From Cymbidium sinense (lineage: Eukaryota > Streptophyta > Magnoliopsida > Asparagales > Orchidaceae): a DNA stretch of 64,000 nt. The notes beneath the pieces were generated by a model, which saw nothing but the letters and a program-made list of their open reading frames with translations, made no database searches and was not told the DNA's origin. Where the stretch lies: the NCBI GenBank assembly GCA_021442155.1, contig CM038216.1, positions 154,095,009 through 154,159,008 on the forward strand, written 5' to 3'. Of this stretch, positions 48,201-60,826 are shown piece by piece; position 1 is the stretch's first letter, and each line of letters starts with the position of its first letter. The position numbers and the translations under genes are program-made.

Positions 48201-48393
48201 GTTGGCAAATTTTCCAAACACCTCTAAGGCATGACCTATTCCTATGGCTAGCTCTTCTAAGTCTCTAGAGTTAAGTTGAGTGTCCACCTAATCACTAGAA
48301 GTGTCTTATGACTAAAAAGACTCTTAGTGTCTAAGAGAAGTCCTATGTCTAAGATGGAGGGATTGAGAGCTCATTCTAAAAATGAGGTCAACA

Positions 48394-48398
48394 GCTAC
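48394..48398. repeat. Target-site duplication GCTAC, right copy (solo LTR)
   Basis: This is the partner of 40683-40687; joining the flanks restores the sequence GAGCTACCTGATGTTG in the 3' region of element 1. Confidence 0.9.
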
Positions 48399-50406
48399 CT
48401 GATGTTGACTTTGTTTAAGAAGATGTAAGTCCTTGTGCTTTCTTCTTGAACTAGCCACCATACACTAACTAGGTAAAATTTATCTTTGAGGATTAGGGTA
48501 AGACCCCCAACAGCTCATTTCCTCCTGACAACTTCAAGTCTGGGTCTAGTCCTTCTTTGTGACTTCTCACTTAGTAGTTGCCCAAGGTGATAGTAGGATG
48601 GCAGATGATGATCGGCTAGGAAGATGTAAGTCTCATATGCTTCCTTCCTAGAGTGATCGTCGCACACTGACGAGAACCTTAAGTTGGTTGGTGTTCACTT
48701 TGGTGATAACGACCCACCCGATGGATAACATCACTCAGGTAGATGTAATTCCTTATGCTTTCTTCTTGAGCCAGCCACCATATATTTGTAGGCTTTCTTT
48801 TTCAGGGATCAGGATAACACCCCTAATGACACCTCCCCTATGGGCACTCTATTTAGATCACATCCTTTATGACCCTATTTTGACACTACTCGGGTTACTC
48901 TTGGATTGGATAGTTCCCCTTTCCTAGTAGCCACCCCTGTGGTTGGAAGTTCTATACTATGGATATGTGGAGTCTCCCTTGGGCTAGTAAATCTAAGATA
49001 GGCCAAAGCTGATGTGGCTCCTTCTTAGTGTTTCCCCTCACAAACCAATAGGGTCTACTCAAATAAACAAATAAAATAAAATATAATCGCTTATGGATTA
49101 AGAAAATGCCCCAATGGCACCTTTTCCAAGCAAGCATCCTATCTTTGGGTAGTGTCAGCAAAACTCTATAGGAATCACCTTGAATACTCTTGAGTTTAGA
49201 TAAGATCCCCAGTGGCACTCAATCAATAGTCACCCTAGGTCGGGTTCAATTTATTGTGCCATCAACAGATTACCCTAGTGGCTGATTCCACTTTGGAGGA
49301 TGTAAGTCCCTATGCCTTCTTTCTAGCACAACCGCTGCACACCAAAAGGAAACCCCTAGGTCAGATAGTCCTACCCTTTGGCCGGTAGACTACCTATTTG
49401 GATTGGTAAATCTAAGATAGGCCTAGGCTTACATAGGCCCTTCATAGTGTGGTCCATCACACACTGACAAGGTCCAAATCAAAGGAAATCAACCTTGACT
49501 ACTTTTGAGTTGAGATAAGATCCCTAGCAGCACTCACTCTGTAGTCACCCTAGCTCGAGTTTGAGTTGTTGTGCCAATAATAAGTCACCCCAATGGTTGA
49601 TTCTTCTTTGGAAGATGTAAGTCCCTACACTTTCTTTTTAGCACAATCATTGCACACTGAAAGGCAACCCTTAGGTCAGATAGTCCTACCCTTCGGTTGG
49701 TAGACTACCCCTTTGGACTGGTAAATCTAAAATAGGCCAAAGCCCCCATGGCTCCTTCTTAGTGCGGTCTATCACATACCGATAGGGTCCAAAAATTAAA
49801 ATAAATCAAATTAATTATCAAATCAAATCAAATTCAATCAATGAACAAACAAATCATTCTAATTCATCTCCCTAATGGAGCCAAAATAAAAATTAAGTCA
49901 AAATAATCAAACTAATCTCCATAATGGAACAAATCAAATTAATCAAATCATGTTAAAATAAAAAAAATTAACCAAGATATCCCGATTCAATTCAGATTAG
50001 GATCTTTCCATAAATCAAATCAAATCAAACAAATTAAAACAAATTCAAATGTATATCCCAAACATATTCCTTCCAAACTCAATCAAACAAACCCCAATCA
50101 AACCTTAATCCCTAGTGGATTTCAATCCCCAAGTCAAATCCAAGTCATATGCAATTCCCTAGCAGACCTCTCTTCATGTCCTTGACATGAAATCAATTTT
50201 CAACCAATTCAAACCAAATCCTCTCGACTTTCTTATGCCATGGCATGAGATGAGTATTGCACTAAGATTGTGATTCTATTTACCTCTTAGTTTAAGTATA
50301 GATAGTCTTTGTTAGCGCTTGTAATCCTTTTGAACATTATCGATCATCTTAGTCAACGCTAATATGTGCGTGCCTTGTCAGTTACACCACACCTATTAGG
50401 GTCCTT
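48399..50406 (+). other. 3' region of element 1, second part, with repeated units
   Basis: Non-coding. A unit beginning GAAGATGTAAGTCC and ending in CCGCTGCACACC-like sequence recurs near 48418, 48615, 48737, 49297 and 49610, and before the nested LTR near 40592. Companion motifs such as CCCCAATGGCAC/CCCTAGTGGC and GGTAAATCTAAGATAGGCC (48983, 49403, 49721) give longer irregular repeats. From 49795 to 50060 the sequence is AATCAAATC-rich. No clear polypurine tract precedes the 3' LTR at 50407. Open frames here (48688-48927, 48952-49218) look like chance readings of the repeats. Confidence 0.7.
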
Positions 50407-53400
50407 TGGTTGACCTCACTTTTGGAGTGAGGATTTAATCTTTCCATATTATACCTAGGAAGCTTCTAGACACTGGGATCTTCTTAGTCATAGGACACTT
50501 CTAGTGACTAACTGAACACTTAACCCAAACTTAGAGACTTAGGAGGGTAAGCATTTGGGTTATGCTATGTCTTAGAGTTAAGGTAACCTACCAATCCTAT
50601 GGCCTAACCTATGACTTATGCCTAACTCCTTATGCAAAACCAAACCTCAAATTAATCAAAATAATCCCAATTGAATCCCAATTTATATCCAAACTCCAGA
50701 CCAAAATTAAATCCATCTTGATTTAAACCCAAGCCCATGATTCAGCCCCATGGACTTAACCAAAATTCTTTCAATCAAACCTAATTCAATTGATTTTCTC
50801 AAAAGCACTCCAACCATTCAAAACCTTCATTCCAAACACTACAATCAAAACCAACTAATTGATCAAAATAAATTTAATTAATCCAACTAGCCCATTTGAA
50901 CCCAAAATGTCCAAATGAGCCAAAATTCAATTAAACCCAAATCAATTGTAATCAAAGTCATCAATCAATCCTAAATCAATTATCAAACTCAATTCAAACT
51001 AATTCAACCCAAAACCAATTCAATTGACCTGTTAGGCTCACTTGACCTAAAGTGGCCTAAAGGGCCCATTTGAATCAAACTCCAATTCAACCCAAATTAG
51101 ATTGAACCAACCTACCCAAAACCTCTTACAATGATTGTTGATCATCTTGATTGATCAATTTCAATCAATTGGGTCAAGCCAAGTCAATTTGGTTATTTGA
51201 TCAAGTAAACCCAATTAACCTACATAAGCCAAATTGAACCAAACTTCATTCCAAACTTAATCAATTGAAACCAATGATTCTAACCAACTTCAAATTAATC
51301 CTTGAACATGACTTGACCATAAATTGAGCAAACCAAACCCAATTGGCCTCTTGTCCCAAGTTGATCAATTTGACCTAAAAGGCCAAATTGGTCCAAATCA
51401 AATTCTAATCCAAATAGATTGCAACCAATGATTCAAATCCATTATAAATTATTTATTGAACATGAACAAAGCCTCCATTGAGCCTAGTTGACACATTTAG
51501 CCCAAATTGACCTAAAGGGTCAAATTGGTCTAAATCATTCCTAAATCTAAATTGATTGAAATCAAAATCTACAATCATATTTCAAATAATCAATTAAACC
51601 TAAACCAACACCTAACTCAAGTCACTTTGGACAATTTGACCAATTAGTCAACTTAGCCCATTTGACCCATACGAAACCATATGAGTCTAATGCAAATTAA
51701 AACAAACCAATTAATTCAAAACATCCCAAATCATCATTTGAACTTGTGTCAACCCATGGCTTGACCTAATTTGACCAATTGGTCAACCTAACCGAACCTA
51801 GCCTAATTTAACTACATGGGTCAATTTGAGCAAACCCAACCAAATCAAGCCCAAACTCATTCAAACATGACATGATCCATCCTTAAGTCACCATGGGTCA
51901 GCCCAAATCAAACCCAACCCAAGTTCAACCTAAATTGACACATTACCCAATGGGTAAAGCCTTCCAAATGGGACAAAACCCATTCTTGGATGGTCAAAAC
52001 CACTCTCCTAGCCTTGGCAGCCACCCTATGCTCAAAATTGACATGAGGACCATTGGCTCACCTGACCCAAAGCTAGTTGGGCCAGCCAAGAGCCATGTGG
52101 AGGTGAGCTAACCCACTTCTTCCCATTGGAATACTTGGAAACCAAGGACAAGCCACCTCAGCTTTGGCATCTCACTTCCCTTCACTCCTCCACTCAAATT
52201 GAGCCACCTCATTGATTCTCTACAACCCACTACTGCCTATTTTGGCCGGACACCTATACTTTTTTGAACCAATCCAAACCATCAAATTAGAGGGAGGAGA
52301 GGGTATACTCTCCTCAATTCAATTCAAAGAGGTAGAGTAACTCAAGGCGACCTCCCCAAGTGCATTCCTGAGTTTCTCGAGCCTCCCCATCACTAGAAAC
52401 TCCAAGCTCAAAATAGAACAAAGCCCATCCATCCAACCTCTCCAAACTCCACCACTTTCAAATTAACTTCACCCACACATTCACCAAGCTCCAACGAGGA
52501 AAAACAATTTGATTCCAGATCGATTCAAGCACTGGAGACCACTCCTAGATCAACTCTGGTGAGGATTCCAATGATGCATGGTCCACAGAACTGTTGGAGA
52601 TGACTCAAGGCATGATCTTCTCAGCAGGGCTTCATCTCTTCAAGACGAAGCTACCTTGATTGGTTAGCTGTTGATCCTGAGCTTCGACGAGGTATTTTTT
52701 TTTGGAAAACCATAGAATGGCCTTAGGTGTTGGTGTTTTGTGAAGAATTTTGTAATTTCATGTGATTTCCACCATTAGATCCCCTTAAATCTCCTCTGTG
52801 TATATTTTTGAGTCAATCCCGTGCCTCCATGAGCTATGGCAAGCTTAGATCAAGTGGAGGAAGGTGAACGGTGTCCATCTTCCATCACTCTAGGGATGAT
52901 GGATCATCTGCCATCCATCCTAGATAATTGGAATGGAGATCATGATTAATCCCCACCGTTCGATCTTATATTGGACGACGGGGATGAAAACACATTCGTC
53001 ATTGCCATGTCAGCACCGCATCAAATCGTTTAAGTAGCTAATCCTGTGACATCACATGGAAAGCACTGCCACGTTAGCCGGCAGTGTGGCGCTGATGGGG
53101 TTAGAGATTAATTAGTGTTTAAAAATATAATTAATTGATTGAAACTTCATAAATTCATAAATAATTGTTGAGAAATAAAATAAATAAATAAATACATTTT
53201 GGAAAGGTTAAATAGAGTAGAATTTAATAAAAATAATTTCATTTGATTTTGAATAGTAATTAAGCTTTATTATGATTTGAATGTTTTCTTAATTAGCTTG
53301 ATTAAGACATAATTATTTGGGAAACTAATCCCAAACTTGGCATGCTAATTTAATGGGATGACCTCTACCTCGCATGATTTTATTGATTTATTGGCTATGC

Positions 53401-56400
53401 AATAAAAAAAATTTGAAATTAAAACCTTAATTACTCTCTTAATTAATTTAATAATTAATTAAAGTTTAAAATAATAAAAAATAATTAATTAAAGTTCATC
53501 AATCATTAATTCATAGTGAGATGATGAGAGAGAGTGATTAGGACTCTTATCCTAATTACTTTTCCAAATTCATTTCATTAAAGAGAGTTAATTAAAATAT
53601 AACTTAATTAAGAGATTAATTAATTAATTAATGGCCAAATCAAATCAAATTAAATTTCTAATCCTTTTAGATAATCAAGATTAAATTAAGGGTTCCTCGT
53701 TATGTGTTCAATAACATAAAGGCCCTTATGAAATTATGATTAGACCATGAGTGTGAGAAAATCATGAGATTACTTAATTAGAATTCTTTAACTTAATTAA
53801 TCTCTAATCATGAGCCAATTGCATTAGGTCCTTTAGGAACATTGAACTTTTAATTTCTCTCATGTTCATATCATTTGTAGCTCATGATTAAGTAATTAAT
53901 TAAAATAATGAAGCATAGGAAAGGGTAATTAAATGGATTGCTTAATGATGTAACTTAATTAAATCATAAAGATTATTTAACTATCTTTCCTTAAACATAT
54001 CAAATCACCAACATGGGATGGAAAACAACAAGTGGTCTCTTCTTTAAGTTCAATCAAAATCCAAAATCAAAATTAATAAGAAACTTTGGTTTTGCTTAAG
54101 TAATCTTATTTAATATGATTGTCCTTAATTAATGGAGTTGAATGAATTATGTGGAGATGATTTGGCCATTCCTCTTCAATCACTTTAAATATTGTATGTC
54201 ATGTGATCTCATGCATTCATACTTTCAAAATCAAACAATCAAATGAATTTACTTATGCAAAAATTGCATGTGTTGGCTTAAATTTTATTATAAGTCTGGA
54301 CATCGTAAGAATATGAGATTTTAAATAGCCCTAAGGAGGTCATTTCATTATCTCATTTCCTTTGTTAACAAAGGCAAGAACTTATTTAACTTCATTCCTA
54401 TTTACATTTGTATTAGAATTTGGATAGAGCTTTAACTTACATGTATAAATAATTCAATCAAGTAAAATACAATTTTCAAATGTATGCATCCATGATCATT
54501 CAAGTGTGCCAAAATTTGTTGTATGTATAGGTATACTAAATGTCAAATTACATGCATGCTATAAGTGATGAAAAGAAATGGCATAATAGGTTCTATGTTA
54601 TTGCAATTCAACTACATTAATCTTAAGATTACTTTCATGTAAATAGGATCCTTTAAGGTTAACACCCAAACTTAGGATTAATAAAAAATTTAATAAGCCA
54701 TTTATTAAAGAAAACCAAATCATAATAATGTGCTTAAAAAAGTGGTTTAAGGTAGGGATGAAGGAGGTTAAGCCTCTTTCTTCTCTTTATAACACTTAGA
54801 TGCAAATTGTAAATCAAATGACACAAAACAAAATATAAATTAAATTTTGCAAACCTCTAAACAACTTAAAATCAAACCACCATCATGTTCACTTAAACTT
54901 TTTTTTTAAACCTTAAAAAATTGTAACTCAAAATCCTAGTTAAGACATACTACATAAAGCTTAAACACACACATTAGAATTCCAAGTCATCACTTCTAGC
55001 TTTATGTTAAGATGGTGTATGTATGATGTTATATTTATTTTGTGATATAATATGTTAGATTGAATGTTAGGAATGTAGATCGTAGACTGGATGTTAGACC
55101 ATTGATAATCTAATCTTGCTCTTGTAGGGATTGTGCTTAAGCTTAAAAATAGATAAAATTTTTTGCTTGCAGATTGCTTATGCCCCTAAGCATAATCCAC
55201 ATTAGGACAATTGGGCTTGGTTATAAACGTGCAGGATGCCAAGTCCAAATTACAAATATAATTGCTTGGGATTGAATGTATGTTTTGCTAATATCTATTT
55301 TACAGGTGTAGTTAGATTTACTTTCCATAAAAATGAAATTTTACAATAAGAATTATGATTAGTGCTATGGGGATTAGGATGAGTGGCTAGAAGGCTCAGT
55401 ACTAAGGTGACCTATGATGCCTTTGGAGAAAATCAAATCAAGATGAGGAAGAAAGAAGAAAGAAGAAATGAAGAATGAAGACCCTGATATCTTGTATTCA
55501 ATTTCAATTGTAATTATTCTTTTATAATTCTGGGTTGTGCAAGGGTAGAGCTCGGCTACCAAACTTTTCTCTTTGGGATGTATGGTGGTACCCGGTGCGC
55601 CGGCCTTTTATCCTTTAATGAAATCTATTCATGTTTAATTGATCTTATGTTTAGATTATGCAATAGAACTACATCTTTTTTTTATAGTTTCTTATGATTG
55701 ATGTTTGAATATGTGGCATGGATGCGGTAGGCTTAGGAAAAAATTAAATTTTCTACCAAACTAATAACTTATAACTAAAATTTAAAACAACTCATAACCT
55801 CATTCTAAAGCCTAAGTTGTGATTAAAATAATTAAAATATTTACAACCCCTTAGCTGTATGTTGTATGTCTAACATTATGCATAACATATTGCTTCACTC
55901 TTGAATAGGAAGGGTCTCCATTCATCCATGATAGGGGATTGCTTGACCTATGAGGAAATCCCTTATAGTGGAGAACACCTCCTCCCACTGATTTAGCCAA
56001 TAATCTAATTTTATCATGCATTTAGGCATAAGAAATTCTAAAGCCTTTGTCCAAAATATTGTATCAAAATTATATAAAACTTGTAAAATTATGCATTTTA
56101 TAAGCTAAGTCATATACTCATGCTAGTCAAGATATAATTTCTAGAGTTAGTTTAGGATTAAATATTAAGCCTAACCATCTTGCAATTTCATAAGACTGGA
56201 CTACATGATTTTGAATTGTAAGAGGAGTTAGTTGGCCACCACTCCAAGTAGTTGTAATTCCAAAAGTCAGACGGGTTTATCATCTCTTGTGGAGGTAGAC
56301 CCTTTTGTCCCTTTTTCGCTTAGATTTAGGTTATGCTTTTAACTTGTGATAAAGCTCCTAGATTTAAGATATGAGGTTGCTTGTTTCCCTCAGGCTACAA

Positions 56401-57011
56401 GCATAAATTCTCACCTTTAGGCATTTCCACAATCTTGTGTTGATGGATTATAAGCCCTAGCAATCTAATTAAATTTCAACTCAAAAAAAATAAATACTCT
56501 CACTTTCAAACATATAAAGCCTCACCATATGATAGGTTGGAATGCTCATAAGGCTTCCTAATATCATAGGCATTTCTTACTTATCTTTCTTTGGCTTCCA
56601 AAATAAGTCTTTATAATTGAACAACCCCACTTGATTTTTTAATATAACAATCCTTTGATAGTCTTAACCATGAAATCTTTGGAGACAAAAATTGACTACT
56701 TTAATCAAGAGTTTTCTTAGGAAATCCCATTTCCTAGGATGTAATTAACTATGGAGGTTTTCCTCTATAAAGAACTAAAGAACCCAACTTAAAAACCTTA
56801 CTTTATTTTTTCATGTAAGGTAGGAGAAAGATCTCTGGTATATTCAAAGACCCATCATGCCTTAGGAGTCCTTATTAGGTGATTAGGTCCATTATAGGGT
56901 GGTGTCTCTATCTTTTGAGATAGTACATCATACCATATTATCGCATATATCACTTCAATAAGTACCCCTAAGATCTACGTGGTGTCTCAACATCCAAATT
57001 AAAACACCATA
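50407..57011 (+). mobile_element. 3' LTR of element 1
   Basis: It starts TGGTTGACCTC (one extra G against the family) and ends AACACCATA at 57011 (family CACCACA, with C to T), followed by GTAAT. At 6,605 bp it is about 700 bp shorter than the 5' LTR, mostly from a deletion at about 54290, where sequence like 27345-28085 is absent. Otherwise it follows the 5' LTR block by block: TTGACC array 50800-51960, GC-richer block about 52300-53100 with hairpin at 52628-52650, AATTAATT tract 53100-54150, and conserved 3' region about 55000-57011. Confidence 0.85.
50800..51960. repeat. TTGACC/GGTCAA word array, 3' LTR of element 1
   Basis: It has the same composition and order as 23820-24990, and many words align one to one. 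The open frame 51893-52111 falls at its edge and is not conserved. Confidence 0.75.
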
Positions 57012-57016
57012 GTAAT
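57012..57016. repeat. Target-site duplication GTAAT, right copy (element 1)
   Basis: This is the partner of 23433-23437. The sequence after it (CAAGCCCACCTGTCC) continues the LTR interrupted at 23437. Confidence 0.85.
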
Positions 57017-60000
57017 CAAGCCCACCTGTCCTAAGATAGATCATGCGAAGGGGAATAAGCAACTTATAAATAAAGCCTTTATATTTATTTATTACTTCAA
57101 CGGCCCTTTTAGCATAAAACCCTGTAGAGAACATCATTATGCTAATAGTGGCCTAATATCTAGCCTATGCATAAGTAATTCTAACATCTAGTCTAAAATA
57201 TTATATCATAAAACTAAAACATAACATGAAAACATACACCATCCTAACTTAGAGCTAGAAGTGGTGACTTAGTATTCTAGTGTGTGTGCTAAGTTTGGTG
57301 TGGTATGTCTTAACTAGGTTTTAAATTTATGATTGTCTAAGGTTTGAAATGTTTAAGTTACACATGAGGGGAGGTTTCACTTCAAGTTATTAAGAGGATT
57401 AGTGGATTTTAATTTATATTTTCTTTTGTTTCACTTAATATTTACATAGAATCTAATTGTTATAAAGAGAGGAAAGAGGTTTGACCCCCTTCATCCCTAC
57501 CCTAAGTTATTTTCTAAAAGCATGTTATTATGATTTTGGTTTCTTTTAGTGAATGATTTATTAAACATTTTATTAATCCTAAATTTGGGTTAATCTTAAA
57601 GAATTTTATTCAACATGAAAGTCATCTCAAGATTAAGGAGATTGAATCACTATCATATGGATAACATTTTAGCATTCTTTTTTAGCATTAATAACACATA
57701 TGTTTTCATTTTTATGATATTTAATTTATATATATATCCATGCAATGTACATATGTGTATTTTTGGCACACTTGAATGATTGTTAATGCATATATTTTTG
57801 GTAGAAAAGAGGGATTCCATTCCTTAGCTAAGTATGCATACACATGTATTAGATTTAAGCAAGTATGTGCCATTATTAAACCAGGGAAGTGAGGTAATCT
57901 AAGACCTCCTTGGGGCTACTCAAAGCCTCATATTCTCAAGGATGTCCAGACTATATACTTGCTATCTTAAATACATATAAATGTATACATAAACATGATA
58001 ATGAAAATCATGCAAAAGATTGTATATTAGTAAATTATTTACTCATGTAAAGTAAAACTCTATCCAAATTCTAATACATGTATACATATGAATAAAATTA
58101 AGCAAGTACATGCCATTGTTAAACCAGGGAAGTGAGGTAATCTAAGGCCTCCTTGGGACTAATTAACGTTCTAGATTTCTAGACTATATACTTGCTAACA
58201 TTCAAACATATGTACACAAACACATGAATCATGAAAATAGAACAATCTTTTAATATGTTTAAACTATAAGAAAATGTAAATCACATATAATATTCATGAC
58301 CAACATCACTTTAAATTTTCATCATTAGTTTATAATGTTCAAAATAATTTTAGATTTATTAGTGATACTAGCCACACCATATAATAAGATCATTCCAACA
58401 CATGCAACTTATACATATATAACCATATTCATTTTATTATTTTATTTGAAAACATGGATACATTATACAAATGGCACTCAAATTTATAATGATTGAAAAT
58501 GCATGAATAAACATTATCACATAATACATTCAATTACATTAATTTCTAAGGACAATCAAGTCAAATAAATGTTCTTTAAAATTAACCAAAGTTTGTTATG
58601 AAGTTTAATTTTTTTGGATTTGAATTATTAAAACTTAGAGAGGAGAAATGATTTTTGCTATATTACCCCATCCCATGTTAGTGACTTAATGTATTTAAGG
58701 AGAAATAATTAAGTAAATTTTATGGATTGATTAAGTTCAAATCATTAAGAGATTAATTTAATTTTCCTTTCTAAGCCTCTTTAATTTAATTAATTACTTA
58801 ATCATGAGCCTCCAATGATATGTTTATGGAAAAATTAAAATTTGCAATGTTCTTAAGGGGACCTAATGCAATTAGGCTCATGCTTAAGAGTTAATTAAAT
58901 TAAGGGAGAATCTAAACTAAGTACTCTTATGGTTTTCCCACACCCATGGGTTAACCATAACTTTATTAGACTTTATATTATTAAACATATAAAGGGGAAC
59001 CCATGAATTGAACTTGAATTATTTGAACCAATGATCATTTTAAATTTGATTTGATTTACCATTAATTTACTTACTTAACATTAAAATAACATATGCATTA
59101 ATCACCCTCCTATAGAAATGTACCTAGGAAAATAACTAGAAAAGAGGCCCCAATTACTTTTCCCTCATCATTCCCACTATTAATAGTGATTAATCATTAT
59201 TAATCATTTAATTTTTATTATTTAGAAATTTTAATAGACATAAACTTGATTAAAGAGTATAATTAAGATTGAAATTTTAAATTTTTAAATTACATGGGCA
59301 ATAAATTCCAAGAAAATTATGGGAGGCAGAGGACATCTATGAAACTAACCCACCAAATTTGGAATCAATTGACCAAGTAATTAAGCCATAATTAGGGCTA
59401 AACTTAAAACCCTAATTAAGCATTATTCATTGACCAAACATTAGGGATTTTATTTTTATTAATTTATCCTATGTTTATGCTTTCCAAAATGGGTATATTT
59501 GTATTTTTTTTGAATTTTCTATAATTAGTTATGAATTTTCAAAGTTCTGGATATTTAATGGCGTGCCATGTAAATAATGGATAAGTTATTTAAAATACCC
59601 TATGTGGTAGCTGACTCAGGATGACAGACACATTTTCATTTTGCTATCCAATCTTAGATCAAATGGCCAAGATTAATCCTGTGATTTCTTAAGGATTAAA
59701 TTATGGCCGTCCATTCTAATCGGAATGGACTGGCGATGTCGTCCCAGCTAGAAGATGGACACCATTTGCCTTTCGCTGCTTGATCCGTGCTCACCAGAGC
59801 TCATAGAATAATGAGATTGACTCCAAAATGTGTGGGGAAGAGATTTAAAAGATCCTATAATGGAAATCACGCACAATCACAATCCAATTCATAAAAGACC
59901 AACACTAGGGGAAAATATACGGTTTGCCAAATTTTGCCTCATCGGAGCTAAAGATTGGTGGTCTGTAGATTGAGATAGCTTCATCTTGAAGAGATGAAGC

Positions 60001-60826
60001 TCTATTGAGAAGATCTCAAGCTATCTCCCCACCGATTCCTCAGTGGACCAAACACCACCATAAAGCTCATCGGAGTTGGACTTGGAGTGCCTTCCAGTGA
60101 TCAAATCAATCGGGGATCATTTTGACTCACCGGAGTGAGGGGAAGGTGTGGAAAGAGTTAATTTAGATTTGGTGAGGTTTTGGTGTGGTTGGACAGATGG
60201 GGCTCTTGGTTTCATTTGGAGGTTGATCTTGCCGGTGATGGGGTGCACCAGGATTTTGGGAAAGTTGAGGATTGCTTGGAATGCTATATGAAAGCTCTCT
60301 GTGAAGTTTGAATGGATGGGGAAGAGTATACTCTCCTCCCCAAGTGAACCAAGGGCTGAGATTGGCTCAACCTTTGACTATCGTCTGGCCGAGGTAGGTG
60401 GTCAGAGGTGGAAGTGGACTGCTGAGGTGGAGGTGCTTGAGAGGTTGAGGCAGTGGCATGGACTGGCATGAGGTGTACCCCTCCTCCTCCAAGTGAACCA
60501 ATGGAGAGCAAATGGTGAACTCACCCTCTAATGGCCAAAGGCTGAACAAATAGCCTTGGGCTAGGTTGGGTTAGTGGTCCACATGTCCAAGAAGGGCTAA
60601 AGGTGGTTGCCAAAGCTTGGGAGTGGAAGAACCCACCCAAATGGGAATTTTGTCCCATTTTGGTGGCTTGGTTCAAGGGTTTTGATTCAAATAGGGTTCA
60701 CCATGGGTTGGGTCTAGCTTGGCAAGCCCATGGTGACCCAAGGATGAGTCATGCCAAGTTTGATTTGGTTTGAACTTGGTTTGGTATGGTTTGGCTTAAT
60801 TTGACCCATATGGGTCAAATGGGGTT
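57017..60826 (-). mobile_element. Right part of the antisense LTR split by element 1
   Basis: It continues 21627-23437. It contains two tandem-repeat units (57880-57962, 58115-58195), the AATTAATT tract (58550-59500), the GC-richer block (59580-60560) with the hairpin at 59978-60000, and the beginning of the GGTCAA array (60690-60826). There a sense LTR starts, so the remaining LTR start should lie beyond the window. Open frames at 60549-60284 on the minus strand are not preserved in other copies. Confidence 0.8.

Larger units (their letters stand above)
40688..48393 (-). mobile_element. Solo LTR, antisense, nested in element 1
   Basis: This 7,706-bp LTR starts TGTGGTG (LTR 3' end in reverse complement) and ends GAGGTCAACA (LTR 5' end in reverse complement), with GCTAC on both sides. 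There is no internal retroviral sequence, so it is a solo LTR left by recombination between the two LTRs of a former full element. It fixes the family termini as TGTTGACCTC and CACCACA. It contains both 3'-region hairpins (40936-40966, 40996-41017), a TTC-rich run (42285-42345), the tandem repeat unit (43430-43495), the GC-richer block (45080-45620) and the TTGACC array (46130-47260). Small open frames within (for example 45604-46196) are not conserved in other copies. Confidence 0.9.
23438..57011 (+). mobile_element. Element 1: complete giant Tat/Ogre-like LTR retrotransposon
   Basis: The element has a 5' LTR (23438-30741), primer-binding site, leader, pre-gag ORF, gag, protease, RT, RNase H, integrase, a repetitive 3' region, and a 3' LTR (50407-57011), bounded by GTAAT duplications. 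A solo LTR at 40688-48393 is nested in the 3' region. Without that insert and its duplication the element is about 25.9 kb, in the size range of Ogre elements. Both LTRs resemble each other more than other copies; by eye about nine in ten bases match around 26690-27030 against 53620-53970. Many stops and frameshifts show it is no longer autonomous. Confidence 0.85.

Noticed and set aside
60284..60549. Two overlapping open frames with proline/serine-rich readings
   Set aside because: They lie in the GC-richer block of an LTR; the lower stop frequency there explains them and they are not conserved.
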